A stretch of DNA of 64,000 nt from positions 496,001 to 560,000 of the forward strand of contig NZ_JAIUZP010000001.1 in assembly GCF_020171315.1 (NCBI RefSeq), in the 5' to 3' direction. The position numbers were made by a program, and so were the translations under genes. How positions within the stretch are numbered: position 1 is the first letter of the stretch; every line of letters starts with the position of its first letter. This stretch comes from Pseudooceanicola nanhaiensis. GTDB lineage: Bacteria; Pseudomonadota; Alphaproteobacteria; Rhodobacterales; Rhodobacteraceae. Under the pieces are notes generated by a model. That model did not search any database. It was not told where the DNA came from and worked only from the letters and a program-made list of their open reading frames with translations. Below, piece by piece: positions 51,594-59,673 of this stretch.

Positions 51594-52052
51594 GTGCCGC
51601 ATCAGCTGCCGCAATCGGTTCTCTTCTGCTGCGACCACAACGCCGTGCGCTCGCCCATGGCGGAGGGCATCATGAAGAAGCTCTACGGCCCCGGCGTCTA
51701 CGTCCAGTCGGCAGGCGTGCACAACGATCTGGAGATCGACGGTTTCGCCATCGCGGTCTGCAAGGAGATCGGGGTGGAGCTGGAGCGGCACCGCTCGCGC
51801 TCCTTCGACGAGATGCAGCAACTGGGGGACGACCTGTCCTCCTTCGATCATATCGTGGCGCTGTCCCCCGCCAGCCAGCACCGCGCGCTGGAGCTGACGC
51901 GGTTCTTTCACCTGACGGTGGATTACTGGCCGATCATGGATCCCACCGGTCTGGGCGAAACCCGCGAGACCAAGCTCAACGCCTATCGTCAGAGCCGCGA
52001 CCAGATCGTCCGGCACCTGACCGAACGCTGGGGCCCCGCCCCACAGGGTTGA
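51594..52052 (+). CDS. Low-molecular-weight protein tyrosine phosphatase family protein
   Basis: A 152-residue phosphatase-fold protein starting with GTG. The P-loop is FCCDHNAVRSPMAEG: Cys13-x5-Arg19-Ser, and the general-acid segment near the end is WPIMDPTGLGE (Asp-Pro). The family also includes ArsC-type arsenate reductases, but the additional redox cysteines of that class are not obvious. Directly downstream of UPF0262, as in related genomes. Confidence 0.87.
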   Translation: MPHQLPQSVLFCCDHNAVRSPMAEGIMKKLYGPGVYVQSAGVHNDLEIDGFAIAVCKEIGVELERHRSRSFDEMQQLGDDLSSFDHIVALSPASQHRALELTRFFHLTVDYWPIMDPTGLGETRETKLNAYRQSRDQIVRHLTERWGPAPQG

Positions 52053-52102
52053 CCGCCCCGGCCCGCTTTCCTGCCACCTTCCAAGCCAGTTCAGAGGACA
52101 GA

Positions 52103-52498
52103 ATGAACGACACGATCCGTGCCTATTTCGCCGCTTTCAACGCGGGCGATACCGAGGGAATGCTGGCCTGCCTGACGGCTGACGTGGCGCATCACGTCAA
52201 CGAGGGGCAGGTGCGCGTGGGCAAGACGCTCTTTGCCGAGTTCTGCGCCCACATGGAGCGCTGCTACAAGGAGGAACTGACCGACATGGTGATCTTCGCC
52301 AACCCGGAAGGCACCCGCGGCGCGGCCGAGTTCATCGTGAACGGCACCTACCTCGTGACCGATGCGGGGCTGCCGGAAGCGAAGGGCCAGACCTACCGCC
52401 TGCCGGGCGGCTCGTTCTTCGACCTGAAGGACGGGAAGATTTCCCGCGTGACCACCTATTACAACCTCGCGGACTGGATCGGGCAGGTCTCGGCGTGA
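52103..52498 (+). CDS. NTF2-like / ketosteroid isomerase-related protein
   Basis: A 131-residue SnoaL/NTF2-fold protein: TIRAYFAAFNAGDTEGMLACLTADVAHHVNEGQVRVGKTLFAEFCAHMERC and GGSFFDLKDGKISRVTTYYNL. AGAGGA ribosome site. It is first of three accessory genes (with the GNAT and the CN-hydrolase) placed between the LMW phosphatase and infA. The fold hosts many reactions, so no substrate is assigned. Stop overlaps the next start by GTGA. Confidence 0.85.
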   Translation: MNDTIRAYFAAFNAGDTEGMLACLTADVAHHVNEGQVRVGKTLFAEFCAHMERCYKEELTDMVIFANPEGTRGAAEFIVNGTYLVTDAGLPEAKGQTYRLPGGSFFDLKDGKISRVTTYYNLADWIGQVSA

Positions 52499-53076
52499 TC
52501 GAAACGCGGGTCCTGACCGGAGAGGCGCTTGGCGCTGCGCTCGACGACGTGGCGCGGCTGCGAATCGCCGTCTTCCGGGACTGGCCCTATCTCTACGAGG
52601 GCGACCTCGACTACGAGCGGCGCTACCTCGACGTCTATACCACCGACACGGCGGTGGTCGTGGCGGCGCTCGACGCGGGCCGGGTCGTCGGTGTCGCCAC
52701 CGGCATGGGCATGGAGGAGGCGGATGCGGATTTCGCCGCTGCCTTCGCCGGGCGGCCGGAAAAGGCGGACGAGGTCTTCTACTGCGCCGAATCCGTCCTG
52801 CTGCCGGAGTACCGGGGGCAGGGGCTGGGGCACGCCTTCTTCGACCTGCGCGAAGACCATGCCCGGGCACTCGGGCGGCGCTGGTCGGCCTTCTGTTCGG
52901 TGGTGCGTCCTGCGGATCACCCGGCACGGCCCGAAGAGTATCGTCCGCTGGATGACTTCTGGCGCGGGCGCGGTTATGCGCCGGTCGAGGGGGCGGTGGC
53001 GCGCTATCGCTGGACGGACGTGGGCGCGGATGAGCCGACGGGCAAGGATTTGCAGGTCTGGATGCGGGCGCTCTGA
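52495..53076 (+). CDS. GNAT-family N-acetyltransferase
   Basis: A 193-residue acetyltransferase with GTG start coupled to the preceding gene. The acetyl-CoA motif is AESVLLPEYRGQGLGHAFFDLREDHARALG; N-terminal IAVFRDWPYLYEGDLDYERRYL and C-terminal FWRGRGYAP are typical of a GNAT subgroup common in Rhodobacterales beside CN-hydrolases. Substrate unknown, perhaps a small amine produced by the neighbouring nitrilase-type enzyme. Confidence 0.85.
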   Translation: MIETRVLTGEALGAALDDVARLRIAVFRDWPYLYEGDLDYERRYLDVYTTDTAVVVAALDAGRVVGVATGMGMEEADADFAAAFAGRPEKADEVFYCAESVLLPEYRGQGLGHAFFDLREDHARALGRRWSAFCSVVRPADHPARPEEYRPLDDFWRGRGYAPVEGAVARYRWTDVGADEPTGKDLQVWMRAL

Positions 53077-53091
53077 GCCTTTCGGACGGAT

Positions 53092-53180
53092 GCGCCTGCG
53101 GCGGGCGGGGAGGGGGGGCTGTCTGCCCCCCATGTGCCTGCGGCACATTCCCCCCGAGGATATTTGGGAACAGAGGATGA
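53092..53180 (+). repeat. Dispersed structured intergenic element, long copy B
   Basis: Same order of parts as 9909-10004: GCGCCTGCGGCGGGCGGGGAG, G-run/C-run hairpin with loop CTGTCTG, a second hairpin TGTGCC (53133-53138)/GGCACA (53142-53147), then CCCCCGAGGATATTTGGGAA and CAGAGGATGA. The second stem shares no sequence with that of copy A but still pairs. The right end supplies GAGG close to the start of the CN-hydrolase gene. Confidence 0.75.
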
Positions 53181-53184
53181 TGGG

Positions 53185-54060
53185 ATGGTGAAGATCGCGG
53201 CGGCGGCCTATCCGCTGGACTGGTTCGAGAGCTGGGAGTCCTATGTGGCCAAGCAGGAGGCCTGGGTGGCCGAGGCTGCGGGTGAGGGGGCGGATCTGCT
53301 GCTCTTCCCGGAATACGGCGCGATGGAACTGGCCTCGCTGGCGGGTGACGCGGCGACGGACCTGGATGTGGCGACCCGCGAGGTGGCGCGGCGCATGGGC
53401 GACGCGGTGGCCGTGGCGCAGCGGCTGGCGGCTGATCACGGGGTCTATATCGTGGCGGCCTCGGGGCCGGTCTTCGATGGCGAGGTGCTGGTGAACCGGG
53501 CGCATCTGGTGGCGCCCTCGGGCGCGGTGGATTTCCAGGACAAGGTGATCATGACGCTCTGGGAGCGCGATCCCTGGGGCGTCGTGGGGCAGGGGCCGCT
53601 GAAGGTCTTCGACACAGCGCTCGGCAAGCTGGCGATCAATATCTGCTATGACAGCGAGTTTCCGCTGCTGGCGCGGGCCCAGCGGGAGGCGGAACTGCTG
53701 CTGGTGCCGTCCTGCACCGAGGCCGAGGAAGGCTATTGGCGGGTGCGGATCGGCAGCCAGGCGCGGGCGCTGGAAGGGCAATGCGTGGTGGCCATGGCCT
53801 CGACCGTCGGGGCCTATCCCAAGGTGCCCGCGGTGGAGGCAAACACCGGCATGGGCGGGATTTTCGGCCCGCCGGACGCGGGGTTCCCGCCCAATGGCGT
53901 GCTGGCCGAGGGGCGGCTGGGGCAGCCCGGCTGGACCTATGCGGAGGTCGATCTGGCGCAGGTGGCCGAGGTCCGTGCCAACGGCCACGTGCGCAACCTG
54001 CGGGACTGGGACGAGCAGCCCGGTGATCACAATCCGCCCGAACTTGTCCCGTTGCGCTGA
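53185..54060 (+). CDS. Carbon-nitrogen hydrolase (nitrilase superfamily) protein
   Basis: A 291-residue nitrilase-superfamily amidase. The Glu-Lys-Cys triad is visible: Glu43 (LLLFPEYGAMEL), Lys120 (FQDKVIMTLWERD) and Cys154 (INICYDSEFPLLARA), plus PSCTEAEEGYWRVRIGSQARALEGQCVV. Cytoplasmic, no signal peptide. Substrates are amides, omega-amides or carbamoyl compounds. ATG at 53185 is just after the dispersed repeat, whose end GAGGATGATGG seems to serve as ribosome site. It forms a functional pair with the upstream GNAT. Confidence 0.9.
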   Translation: MVKIAAAAYPLDWFESWESYVAKQEAWVAEAAGEGADLLLFPEYGAMELASLAGDAATDLDVATREVARRMGDAVAVAQRLAADHGVYIVAASGPVFDGEVLVNRAHLVAPSGAVDFQDKVIMTLWERDPWGVVGQGPLKVFDTALGKLAINICYDSEFPLLARAQREAELLLVPSCTEAEEGYWRVRIGSQARALEGQCVVAMASTVGAYPKVPAVEANTGMGGIFGPPDAGFPPNGVLAEGRLGQPGWTYAEVDLAQVAEVRANGHVRNLRDWDEQPGDHNPPELVPLR

Positions 54061-54139
54061 ATCCCCCTTGAAAATCGCGCGCGTTGGGACCATTTAGGCG
54101 CATCCGTCCCCGCAGGGGGCGCCACTTAAAGGAGACCCC

Positions 54140-54358
54140 ATGGCCAAGGAAGACATTCTCGAATTCCCCGGCGTCGTGAAGGAACTCCTGCCAAACGCGA
54201 CATTCCGGGTCGAGCTCGAGAACGGCCATGAGATCATCGCGCATACGGCAGGCAAGATGCGGAAAAACCGCATCCGGGTTCTGGCCGGCGACAAGGTGCA
54301 GGTCGAAATGACCCCCTACGATCTGACCAAAGGTCGGATCAACTACCGCTTCAAGTAA
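54140..54358 (+). CDS. infA: Translation initiation factor IF-1
   Basis: A 72-residue S1/OB-fold protein: [69 protein letters not shown] is the canonical IF-1 sequence over its full length. Binds the ribosomal A site during initiation. AAAGGAGA ribosome site. Followed by a strong hairpin before maf. Confidence 0.98.
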   Translation: MAKEDILEFPGVVKELLPNATFRVELENGHEIIAHTAGKMRKNRIRVLAGDKVQVEMTPYDLTKGRINYRFK

Positions 54359-54365
54359 CATCCCG

Positions 54366-54400
54366 CGCGCGCCCCTGTCCGGGGCGCGCCGGTTTCTTTT
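54366..54400 (+). terminator. Intrinsic terminator between infA and maf
   Basis: CGCGCCCC (54368-54375) pairs with GGGGCGCG (54381-54388), loop TGTCC, then GGTTTCTTTT. It may be partly read through to give maf. Confidence 0.8.
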
Positions 54401-54443
54401 CGACCGCCACCGTTCCGGCGGTGGCCTTCTGGCGGGGAGTGCC

Positions 54444-55022
54444 ATGAAACTCATCCTCGGCTCCGGAAGCCCGCGCCGGCTGGACCTGCTGGCGCAGCTG
54501 GGCCTCACGCCCGACGCCATCCGCCCCCCTGACATCGACGAGACGCCTCTCAAGGCCGAACTGCCGCGCCCCTATTGCGCACGCATGGCCCGGGAGAAGG
54601 CGCAGGCCGTGCCCGCGGGCGCGGGCGAAGTCGTGCTTTGCGCGGATACCACCGTGGCGCTTGGCCGCCGCATCCTCGGCAAGCCGGTCGATGCGGGCGA
54701 GGCCGAGGGCTTCCTGCGGCTCATGTCCGGGCGGCGCCACAAGGTGATCACCGCCGTGGCCGTGGCCTGCGAGGGCCGCCTGTGGGAGCGTGACGTTGTC
54801 ACCACCGTGCAGATGAAACGCCTCTCCGAGGCCGAGATCGCGGGCTATCTTGCCAGCGGCGACTGGCAGGGCAAGGCGGGCGGATACGGGATACAGGGGC
54901 CCGCGGGCGCCCTGATCCCCTGGATTTCGGGCTCGTTCACTGCCGTGGTGGGCTTGCCGCTGGCGGAAACCGCGGCGCTGTTGCAGGCGGCGGGCCTGCC
55001 GATCTGGAAGGACGCGACATGA
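54444..55022 (+). CDS. maf: Maf-family nucleotide pyrophosphatase
   Basis: A 192-residue house-cleaning pyrophosphatase acting on dTTP/UTP or modified nucleotides. [18 protein letters not shown] at the N-terminus, [39 protein letters not shown] and [10 protein letters not shown] are the Maf signatures (Ser-x-Ser-Pro-Arg-Arg and the catalytic Asp). Overlaps the RNase E/G-like gene by ATGA. Confidence 0.95.
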   Translation: MKLILGSGSPRRLDLLAQLGLTPDAIRPPDIDETPLKAELPRPYCARMAREKAQAVPAGAGEVVLCADTTVALGRRILGKPVDAGEAEGFLRLMSGRRHKVITAVAVACEGRLWERDVVTTVQMKRLSEAEIAGYLASGDWQGKAGGYGIQGPAGALIPWISGSFTAVVGLPLAETAALLQAAGLPIWKDAT

Positions 55023-56053
55023 AGGGTGCAGAGATTTTGCTGGGAGAATGGCAGGGCCGCGAGGCCGCCGCGCTGATGCGCGACGGGCAACTCGAGGACC
55101 TGCTGATCGACGGGGATGCGCCGCGTCCCGGCTCCATCTACCGGGCCCGGACCGACCGGCCGGTGAAGGGGCAGGGGGGCATGTTCCTCGCCACCCCGGA
55201 TGGCTCTGCCTTCCTGCGGCAGGTGAAGGGGCTGGCCCCCGGCGCGCCGCTGCTGGTGCAGGTCACCGGCTATGCGGAACCCGGCAAGGCGATCCCGGTG
55301 ACCCAGCGGCTGCTCTTCAAGAGCCGTTATGCCATCGTCACGCCCGAGGCCCCGGGCCTCAACGTCTCGCGCGCGATCCGCGACGAGGAGGTCCGCGACG
55401 AGCTGTTGGCCACCGCCCATGAGACCTGGGCCGAGGCTGGCGCACCGGAAGGGGCGGGGCTGATCCTGCGCTCCGCCTGCGCCGAGGCCTCCGCCGAGGA
55501 GGTCATCGACGACATCCTCGCCATGGCGGCGCTGGCCACGCAGGTGCTGGCCGACCTCGAGGGCGCGCCCGAGCTGCTGGTGGAGGGCGATGGCCCCCAT
55601 GCGCTGGCCTGGCGCGACTGGTCGGAGCCCGCGCAGGTGACCGAAGGCGCCGATGCGCTGGAGCGCGACGACGTGGCCGGTGCGATCGAGGCCCTGGCCG
55701 AGCCGGAGGTGCCCCTGCCCGGCGGCGGGACAATGGTGGTCGAGCCCACCAAGGCCTTCGTCGCCGTGGACGTGAACACCGGGGGCGACACGAGCCCCGC
55801 CGCGGGCCTCAAGGCCAACACGGCCGCCGCCCGCGAACTGCCGCGCCAGCTGCGCCTGCGGGGACTGGGCGGCGTGGTGATCCTCGATCCCGCGCCGATG
55901 CCCAAGAAGGACCGCCGTGGCTTCGAGGGCAGCCTGCGAGCCGCCTTCCGGGCCGACGATGTGGAGACCAACCTCTCTGGCTGGACGCCGCTGGGCAACT
56001 ACGAGCTGCAGCGCAAGCGCGCCCGCCTGCCGCTGGCAGGGGGCACCGCATGA
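55019..56053 (+). CDS. Ribonuclease E/G family protein (short, RNase G-like)
   Basis: A 344-residue protein with the catalytic half of RNase [22 protein letters not shown] corresponds to the S1-like region, [32 protein letters not shown] and [13 protein letters not shown] to the 5'-sensor and RNase H-like parts, and [48 protein letters not shown] to the DNase I-like core with the metal-binding Asp pair. It lacks the C-terminal zinc-link and scaffold regions, so it is shorter than E. coli RNase G. Coupled by ATGA to maf and to yacG. Confidence 0.88.
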   Translation: MKGAEILLGEWQGREAAALMRDGQLEDLLIDGDAPRPGSIYRARTDRPVKGQGGMFLATPDGSAFLRQVKGLAPGAPLLVQVTGYAEPGKAIPVTQRLLFKSRYAIVTPEAPGLNVSRAIRDEEVRDELLATAHETWAEAGAPEGAGLILRSACAEASAEEVIDDILAMAALATQVLADLEGAPELLVEGDGPHALAWRDWSEPAQVTEGADALERDDVAGAIEALAEPEVPLPGGGTMVVEPTKAFVAVDVNTGGDTSPAAGLKANTAAARELPRQLRLRGLGGVVILDPAPMPKKDRRGFEGSLRAAFRADDVETNLSGWTPLGNYELQRKRARLPLAGGTA

Positions 56054-56268
56054 GCTGCCCGATCTGCGGCAAAGACGTGGATGCGAAGTACCGTCCCTTC
56101 TGCTCGCGCCACTGCGCCGACGTCGACCTCGGCCGCTGGCTGAAGGGCGGCTATTCGGTGCCCTCGACCGATCCGGAAGACATCGAAGAGGCCCTCGACG
56201 CGCTGGAAAAAGGCCTTGGGGAAGAGGGGGCTGAACCCGGTTTCGGGACCCGCGGCAAGCCGCACTGA
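56050..56268 (+). CDS. yacG: DNA gyrase inhibitor YacG (zinc-binding)
   Basis: A 72-residue protein with a four-cysteine zinc site: Cys3-x2-Cys6 (CPIC) and Cys18-x3-Cys22 (FCSRHCADVDLGRWLKGGYSVP), followed by an acidic tail. YacG binds GyrB and inhibits gyrase. Starts within the stop of the RNase gene (ATGA). Last gene of the core block before tRNA-Phe. Confidence 0.93.
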   Translation: MSCPICGKDVDAKYRPFCSRHCADVDLGRWLKGGYSVPSTDPEDIEEALDALEKGLGEEGAEPGFGTRGKPH

Positions 56269-56369
56269 AGACGCCGTAGGGGCAGGCAAAAATTTTGCCG
56301 AAACCCTCTGGACACCTCCGCGGCGCTGCCATAAAACGCCGCAACCCGAGTGGCTCAGCCGCTCCCCGT

Positions 56370-56444
56370 GCCCGGGTAGCTCAGGGGTAGAGCAGTGGAT
56401 TGAAAATCCTCGTGTCGGTGGTTCGATTCCGCCCCCGGGCACCA
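56370..56444 (+). tRNA. tRNA-Phe (anticodon GAA), integration site of a genomic island
   Basis: Cloverleaf: acceptor GCCCGGG/CCCGGGC, D arm GCTC-AGGGGTA-GAGC, anticodon arm GTGGA-TTGAAAA-TCCTC (GAA), T arm CGGTG-GTTCGAT-TCCGCC (imperfect register), discriminator A and encoded CCA. A P4-type integrase starts 164 bases downstream, so the 3' part is the likely attachment site. Confidence 0.95.
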
Positions 56445-56607
56445 TAAAATCATCCAGTTGAGATCGTATTTGCTCCGTAATACGCTGGTATTACGGGATT
56501 TGATCAGCCAGTTTGTCCGATGTCGTTCCGTCTCGTGCGCTGTGATCTACCCCATTCGGGGGTATGATCTGGGGTACGTGTCACGCTCCAAGTGGAAGGT
56601 ACCCCCG

Positions 56608-57813
56608 ATGGCGGTCCTGAGCGACGCAAAGATTCGATCCCTAAGACCGAAGAGCAAGCCATACAAACAGTCGGATTTCGACGGGCTGTACGTATTGGTC
56701 AACCCGAACGGTTCGAAGCTGTGGCGCTTCAAGTATCGGTGGTTCGGGAAAGAAAAGCTTCTTGCGCTGGGCAAGTACCCGGATATCGGACTGGCCGACG
56801 CGCGCCGAAAACGTGACGAAGTACGGAGCCTGATCGCGAAAGGAGAAGACCCGTCGAGTGCCCGCAAGCGTGAAAAGGCCAAGGAAGCTTCAGAGCAAAA
56901 CGAAACCTTCGCCAAGCTGGCCGCGGAGCTGTTGACGAAAAAGCGCCGTGAAGGCAAGGCAGAGGCAACGCTCAAGAAGACGGAATGGCTTCATCGCCTC
57001 CTGAACGCCGACATAGGGGCCATCCCTATTACTCAAATTACAGCTCGGGATGTCTTAGTGCCGCTGCGCAAAGTTGAGAACAAAGGCAACCACGAGAGCG
57101 CGATCCGGATGCGATCTGCTGCCGGTGCCGTGTTCCGATATGCCATCGCGCTAGGCGTGGCCGACAATGATCCAACCTACGGGCTCAAGGACGCCCTGAT
57201 CCGGCCAAGACCGCAACACCGAGCCGCGATTACTGAGCCTTCTAAGGTTGGAGGCCTGATGCGGGCGATCGACGACTTTTCCGGGCAGCGCACGACGCAG
57301 CTTGCGCTACGACTGCTTGCCCTGACGGCTCTGCGCCCGGGAGAGTTACGAATGGCAGAATGGGATGAGATCGACGAAGTTGGCGCGGTTTGGACTGTCC
57401 CGGCTCATCGCGCCAAGATGCGTCGCCCGCATGCCGTACCGCTCTCCCGGCAGGCTCAGGGCCATGTGGAAGAGTTACGGAAACTGACAGGAAGCGGAAG
57501 GCTTGTCTTCCCCTCGGTACGCTCGTCACAACGTTGCATGAGCGAAAACACGCTAAATGCCGCACTGCGCCGGCTGGGATACGGGAAAGACGAAATGTCA
57601 TCGCATGGTTTTCGGGCAATGTTCTCGACGCTCGCCAATGAAGCTGGCCTCTGGCACGCGGATGCGATTGAGAGGGCGCTTGCACATATGGAGACGAACG
57701 AAATCCGCCGAGCATACGCGCGCGGGGAGCACTGGGATGAACGAGTCGAGCTCGCCCAATGGTGGGCCGATCAACTCGAGCAGATGAAAAATGGCAAGAA
57801 CAAGCATGACTGA
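56608..57813 (+). CDS. P4-type tyrosine integrase (DUF4102/Arm-DNA-binding)
   Basis: A 401-residue site-specific recombinase. N-terminal arm-binding domain (LSDAKIRSLRPKSKPYKQSDFDGLYVLVNPNGSKLWRFKYRW, LALGKYPDIGLADAR) is the DUF4102 type; the catalytic domain has Arg243 (TALRPGELRMAEWDEI), His333-x-x-Arg336 (SHGFR), His360 and nucleophile Tyr370 (RRAYAR). The ATG at 56608 follows GGAAGG; the longer frame from 56458 is untranslated leader. Located 164 bases after tRNA-Phe in the same direction, the classic position for an integrase using the tRNA 3' end. All catalytic residues are intact. Confidence 0.95.
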   Translation: MAVLSDAKIRSLRPKSKPYKQSDFDGLYVLVNPNGSKLWRFKYRWFGKEKLLALGKYPDIGLADARRKRDEVRSLIAKGEDPSSARKREKAKEASEQNETFAKLAAELLTKKRREGKAEATLKKTEWLHRLLNADIGAIPITQITARDVLVPLRKVENKGNHESAIRMRSAAGAVFRYAIALGVADNDPTYGLKDALIRPRPQHRAAITEPSKVGGLMRAIDDFSGQRTTQLALRLLALTALRPGELRMAEWDEIDEVGAVWTVPAHRAKMRRPHAVPLSRQAQGHVEELRKLTGSGRLVFPSVRSSQRCMSENTLNAALRRLGYGKDEMSSHGFRAMFSTLANEAGLWHADAIERALAHMETNEIRRAYARGEHWDERVELAQWWADQLEQMKNGKNKHD

Positions 57814-58900
57814 AGACCGGCGAGATAATTCAGAACCGACAGAGGCACTGTTGCAGGCTTGGATCTACCGAGATAACTGGTCGCTGCTGGATGCTGTTCC
57901 GCTCGCGCTGGGCGTGACGCCCGACAGCGAGGAAGCTTCAGAAGTTCTGAAAACTCAAACCGTAACGCTTGAAAATGCTAAGCGTGCGGGCGCGACGGTT
58001 GGTTCGCCGAAGTACTGGCTTTGGTGGGGGGAAAGAAATGGCCTGCCGTTTCATGATGAATGGTGGATGGCAGTCACTCCCGAGAGGCCGATTGGATATG
58101 ACGGAAGGCATTTGGCTTTCAGCCGGAAGCAGGTGTTTTCGGAACGCTATCTCAGGCAGGAACGCCGCCTAATCGGAAATTGGGCCCGCAAACCTTTCTG
58201 GACCCCACGCGAGGCGATCGACCTTTCTCTGAACTTCGACCCATTTACGACGAATGGCTGGCAGGGGGAGGCGCCGGAGACCGGAGAGACGATCCGCGAG
58301 CGGGAAGACAGGTTCCTTGTTCTTGAACGCGCGCTGGAGATCGGGGCGATCTCCGAGAAAGCCTCGCCCCTAGAGTACATCCTCTGGCTGGAGGCCCGCG
58401 GCTACTATGTGTCCGAAGCATGGCGACGCGCCGTTGGGCTAAGGTCTGAAAACGTTCAACAAGCGGCTGAAAACCGCTCTGCCGAACTGGCGGCGGAAAA
58501 CGAGGTTCTAAGAAGACAACTTCGAGAGCGGGATGCCAGGATCACTGAGCTTGAACTGCGACTGCGAGCCGAAGACACGAAAACCTGCAAATCCACTGAC
58601 GAAATCTCTCGGTTCAGGAGGAGAATCAAGGAATTGTCGGAGGACCCGGCTTCTCCCTCCGAAAAGGGCGCGCAGGCAAAAAGAATTGCGAGTCTCGAAA
58701 AAGCACTGCTGGCTGCCGTCGTGGATGGACATTCCTATGACCCTCGGCCCGCTAAGTGTGATGTTCATCGTCAGGTCGCTGACAAGGCGAAGGAACTGGA
58801 CTTCACTTTGAGTGCACAGACTGTCCGAAGATACCTTCAAGAAAGCGCGGATGTTCACGTTGATCAGGGGGTTTGGGAACTGATCTACCCAACAAAATAA
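57791..58900 (+). CDS. Unrecognised coiled-coil protein of the tRNA-Phe island
   Basis: A 369-residue soluble protein that I cannot place in a named family. Three parts are visible: an N-terminal region rich in Trp (about 23-215; WIYRDNWSLLDAVPLALG, KYWLWWGERNGLPFHDEWW, FWTPREAIDLSLNFDP), a coiled coil (about 219-290; ENVQQAAENRSAELAAENEVL, RDARITELELRLRAE) and a C-terminal module (about 295-352; GHSYDPRPAKCDVHRQVADK, LSAQTVRRYLQES) resembling the small putative DNA-binding end seen in hypothetical proteins beside proteobacterial integrases. It overlaps the integrase end by 23 bases; MTEDRRD at 57806 is an alternative start. Lower GC than the chromosome. Confidence 0.8.
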   Translation: MARTSMTEDRRDNSEPTEALLQAWIYRDNWSLLDAVPLALGVTPDSEEASEVLKTQTVTLENAKRAGATVGSPKYWLWWGERNGLPFHDEWWMAVTPERPIGYDGRHLAFSRKQVFSERYLRQERRLIGNWARKPFWTPREAIDLSLNFDPFTTNGWQGEAPETGETIREREDRFLVLERALEIGAISEKASPLEYILWLEARGYYVSEAWRRAVGLRSENVQQAAENRSAELAAENEVLRRQLRERDARITELELRLRAEDTKTCKSTDEISRFRRRIKELSEDPASPSEKGAQAKRIASLEKALLAAVVDGHSYDPRPAKCDVHRQVADKAKELDFTLSAQTVRRYLQESADVHVDQGVWELIYPTK

Positions 58901-59000
58901 GGATGCGAAGGTGTTTTCACCTTTGGAAACGTGATCTGGCGTCGGCCAGCATCGGACAAGGTCAGTCTTAGTTCTGTTCCCAAAGACAAGGACGGACAAG

Positions 59001-59204
59001 ATGGCTTTCGATACCCTTTCGGATGACGCGCTGTTGCGCGAAAAACAGATCCTGCACCCGGGTGGCCCGGTGCCGGTATCCCGTTCCACATGGTGGGCGG
59101 GCGTGCGGAGCGGCCGGTTCCCCCAGCCGATTCGCCTCGGGCCGCGCACGACGGCCTGGCGCGTCGGTGACATCCGCGCGCTTCTTCGTGAGGGGGTCCG
59201 GTAG
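59001..59204 (+). CDS. AlpA-like phage regulatory protein / excisionase
   Basis: A 67-residue winged-helix protein of the AlpA type: LLREKQILHPGGPVPVSRSTWWAGVRSGRFPQPIRLGPRTTAWRVGDIRALL shows the MerR/AlpA core with the SRSTWW recognition helix and the RFPxPxxLG wing. AlpA proteins activate or act as directionality factors for P4-type integrases. It is followed without a gap (stop/start overlap) by the HTH/zinc-ribbon gene. Upstream, 58901-59000 probably holds the promoter. Confidence 0.88.
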   Translation: MAFDTLSDDALLREKQILHPGGPVPVSRSTWWAGVRSGRFPQPIRLGPRTTAWRVGDIRALLREGVR

Positions 59205-59605
59205 TGGGGCGCGGTTTCAACTGGCGAGCGCTCAAGGCACACCGCGTCTATACGCTTGATGAAGTCTGTGTGGCCCTGCGCTGCGGACCGAGCACGCTCA
59301 AACGCATCCTGCAGGAGGAAAAGGTTCAGGTCATCGATGAACAGGCGCCGTTCCTGGTGATCGGGGCCGATCTGATCCCAGCGCTGCGCAGCCGCTCGAA
59401 GAAGGAGGCCTTAGCGCCGGGGCAGATGTTCTGCCTCGGCTGCAAGAGCCCCTCCTTCCCCGACGCCGGGCTGGTCGATGATGTCAGTAAGCCGAAACAG
59501 CCGCCCCTGTTGCAGGCGCTTTGCAGCGGCTGCGGCGCGGTAATGAGCCGCCGTGTCGCGCGGGACCAACTCGATGTGTTTCTGAAGGCCGCCAGCCAGC
59601 GCTAG
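59204..59605 (+). CDS. Helix-turn-helix and zinc-ribbon protein of the recombinase module
   Basis: A 133-residue protein with GTG start overlapping the AlpA-like stop (TAGTG). An N-terminal helix-turn-helix (about 16-40; YTLDEVCVALRCGPSTLKRILQEE) and a C-terminal four-Cys zinc ribbon (Cys77-x2-Cys80 FCLGCKS and Cys107-x2-Cys110 LCSGCGAV). Likely a DNA-binding accessory for the second recombinase, inferred from position. I know no experimentally defined relative. Confidence 0.8.
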   Translation: MGRGFNWRALKAHRVYTLDEVCVALRCGPSTLKRILQEEKVQVIDEQAPFLVIGADLIPALRSRSKKEALAPGQMFCLGCKSPSFPDAGLVDDVSKPKQPPLLQALCSGCGAVMSRRVARDQLDVFLKAASQR

Positions 59606-59673
59606 AGCAAAGACTTCCGACTTTATCTAAAGTCACATTGCCCTGTTATGGGCACCGAAAGAAGGAACACAAG

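Noticed and set aside
49773-52016. 747-residue open frame antisense to hisD and neighbours
   Set aside because: Spans three well-supported genes on the other strand and has only low-complexity His/Gly/Arg-rich sequence.
59645-59660. GGGCACC near 59655 as right attachment site for tRNA-Phe
   Set aside because: Only seven bases agree with the tRNA 3' end and the flanks differ, so it is not a credible attR.
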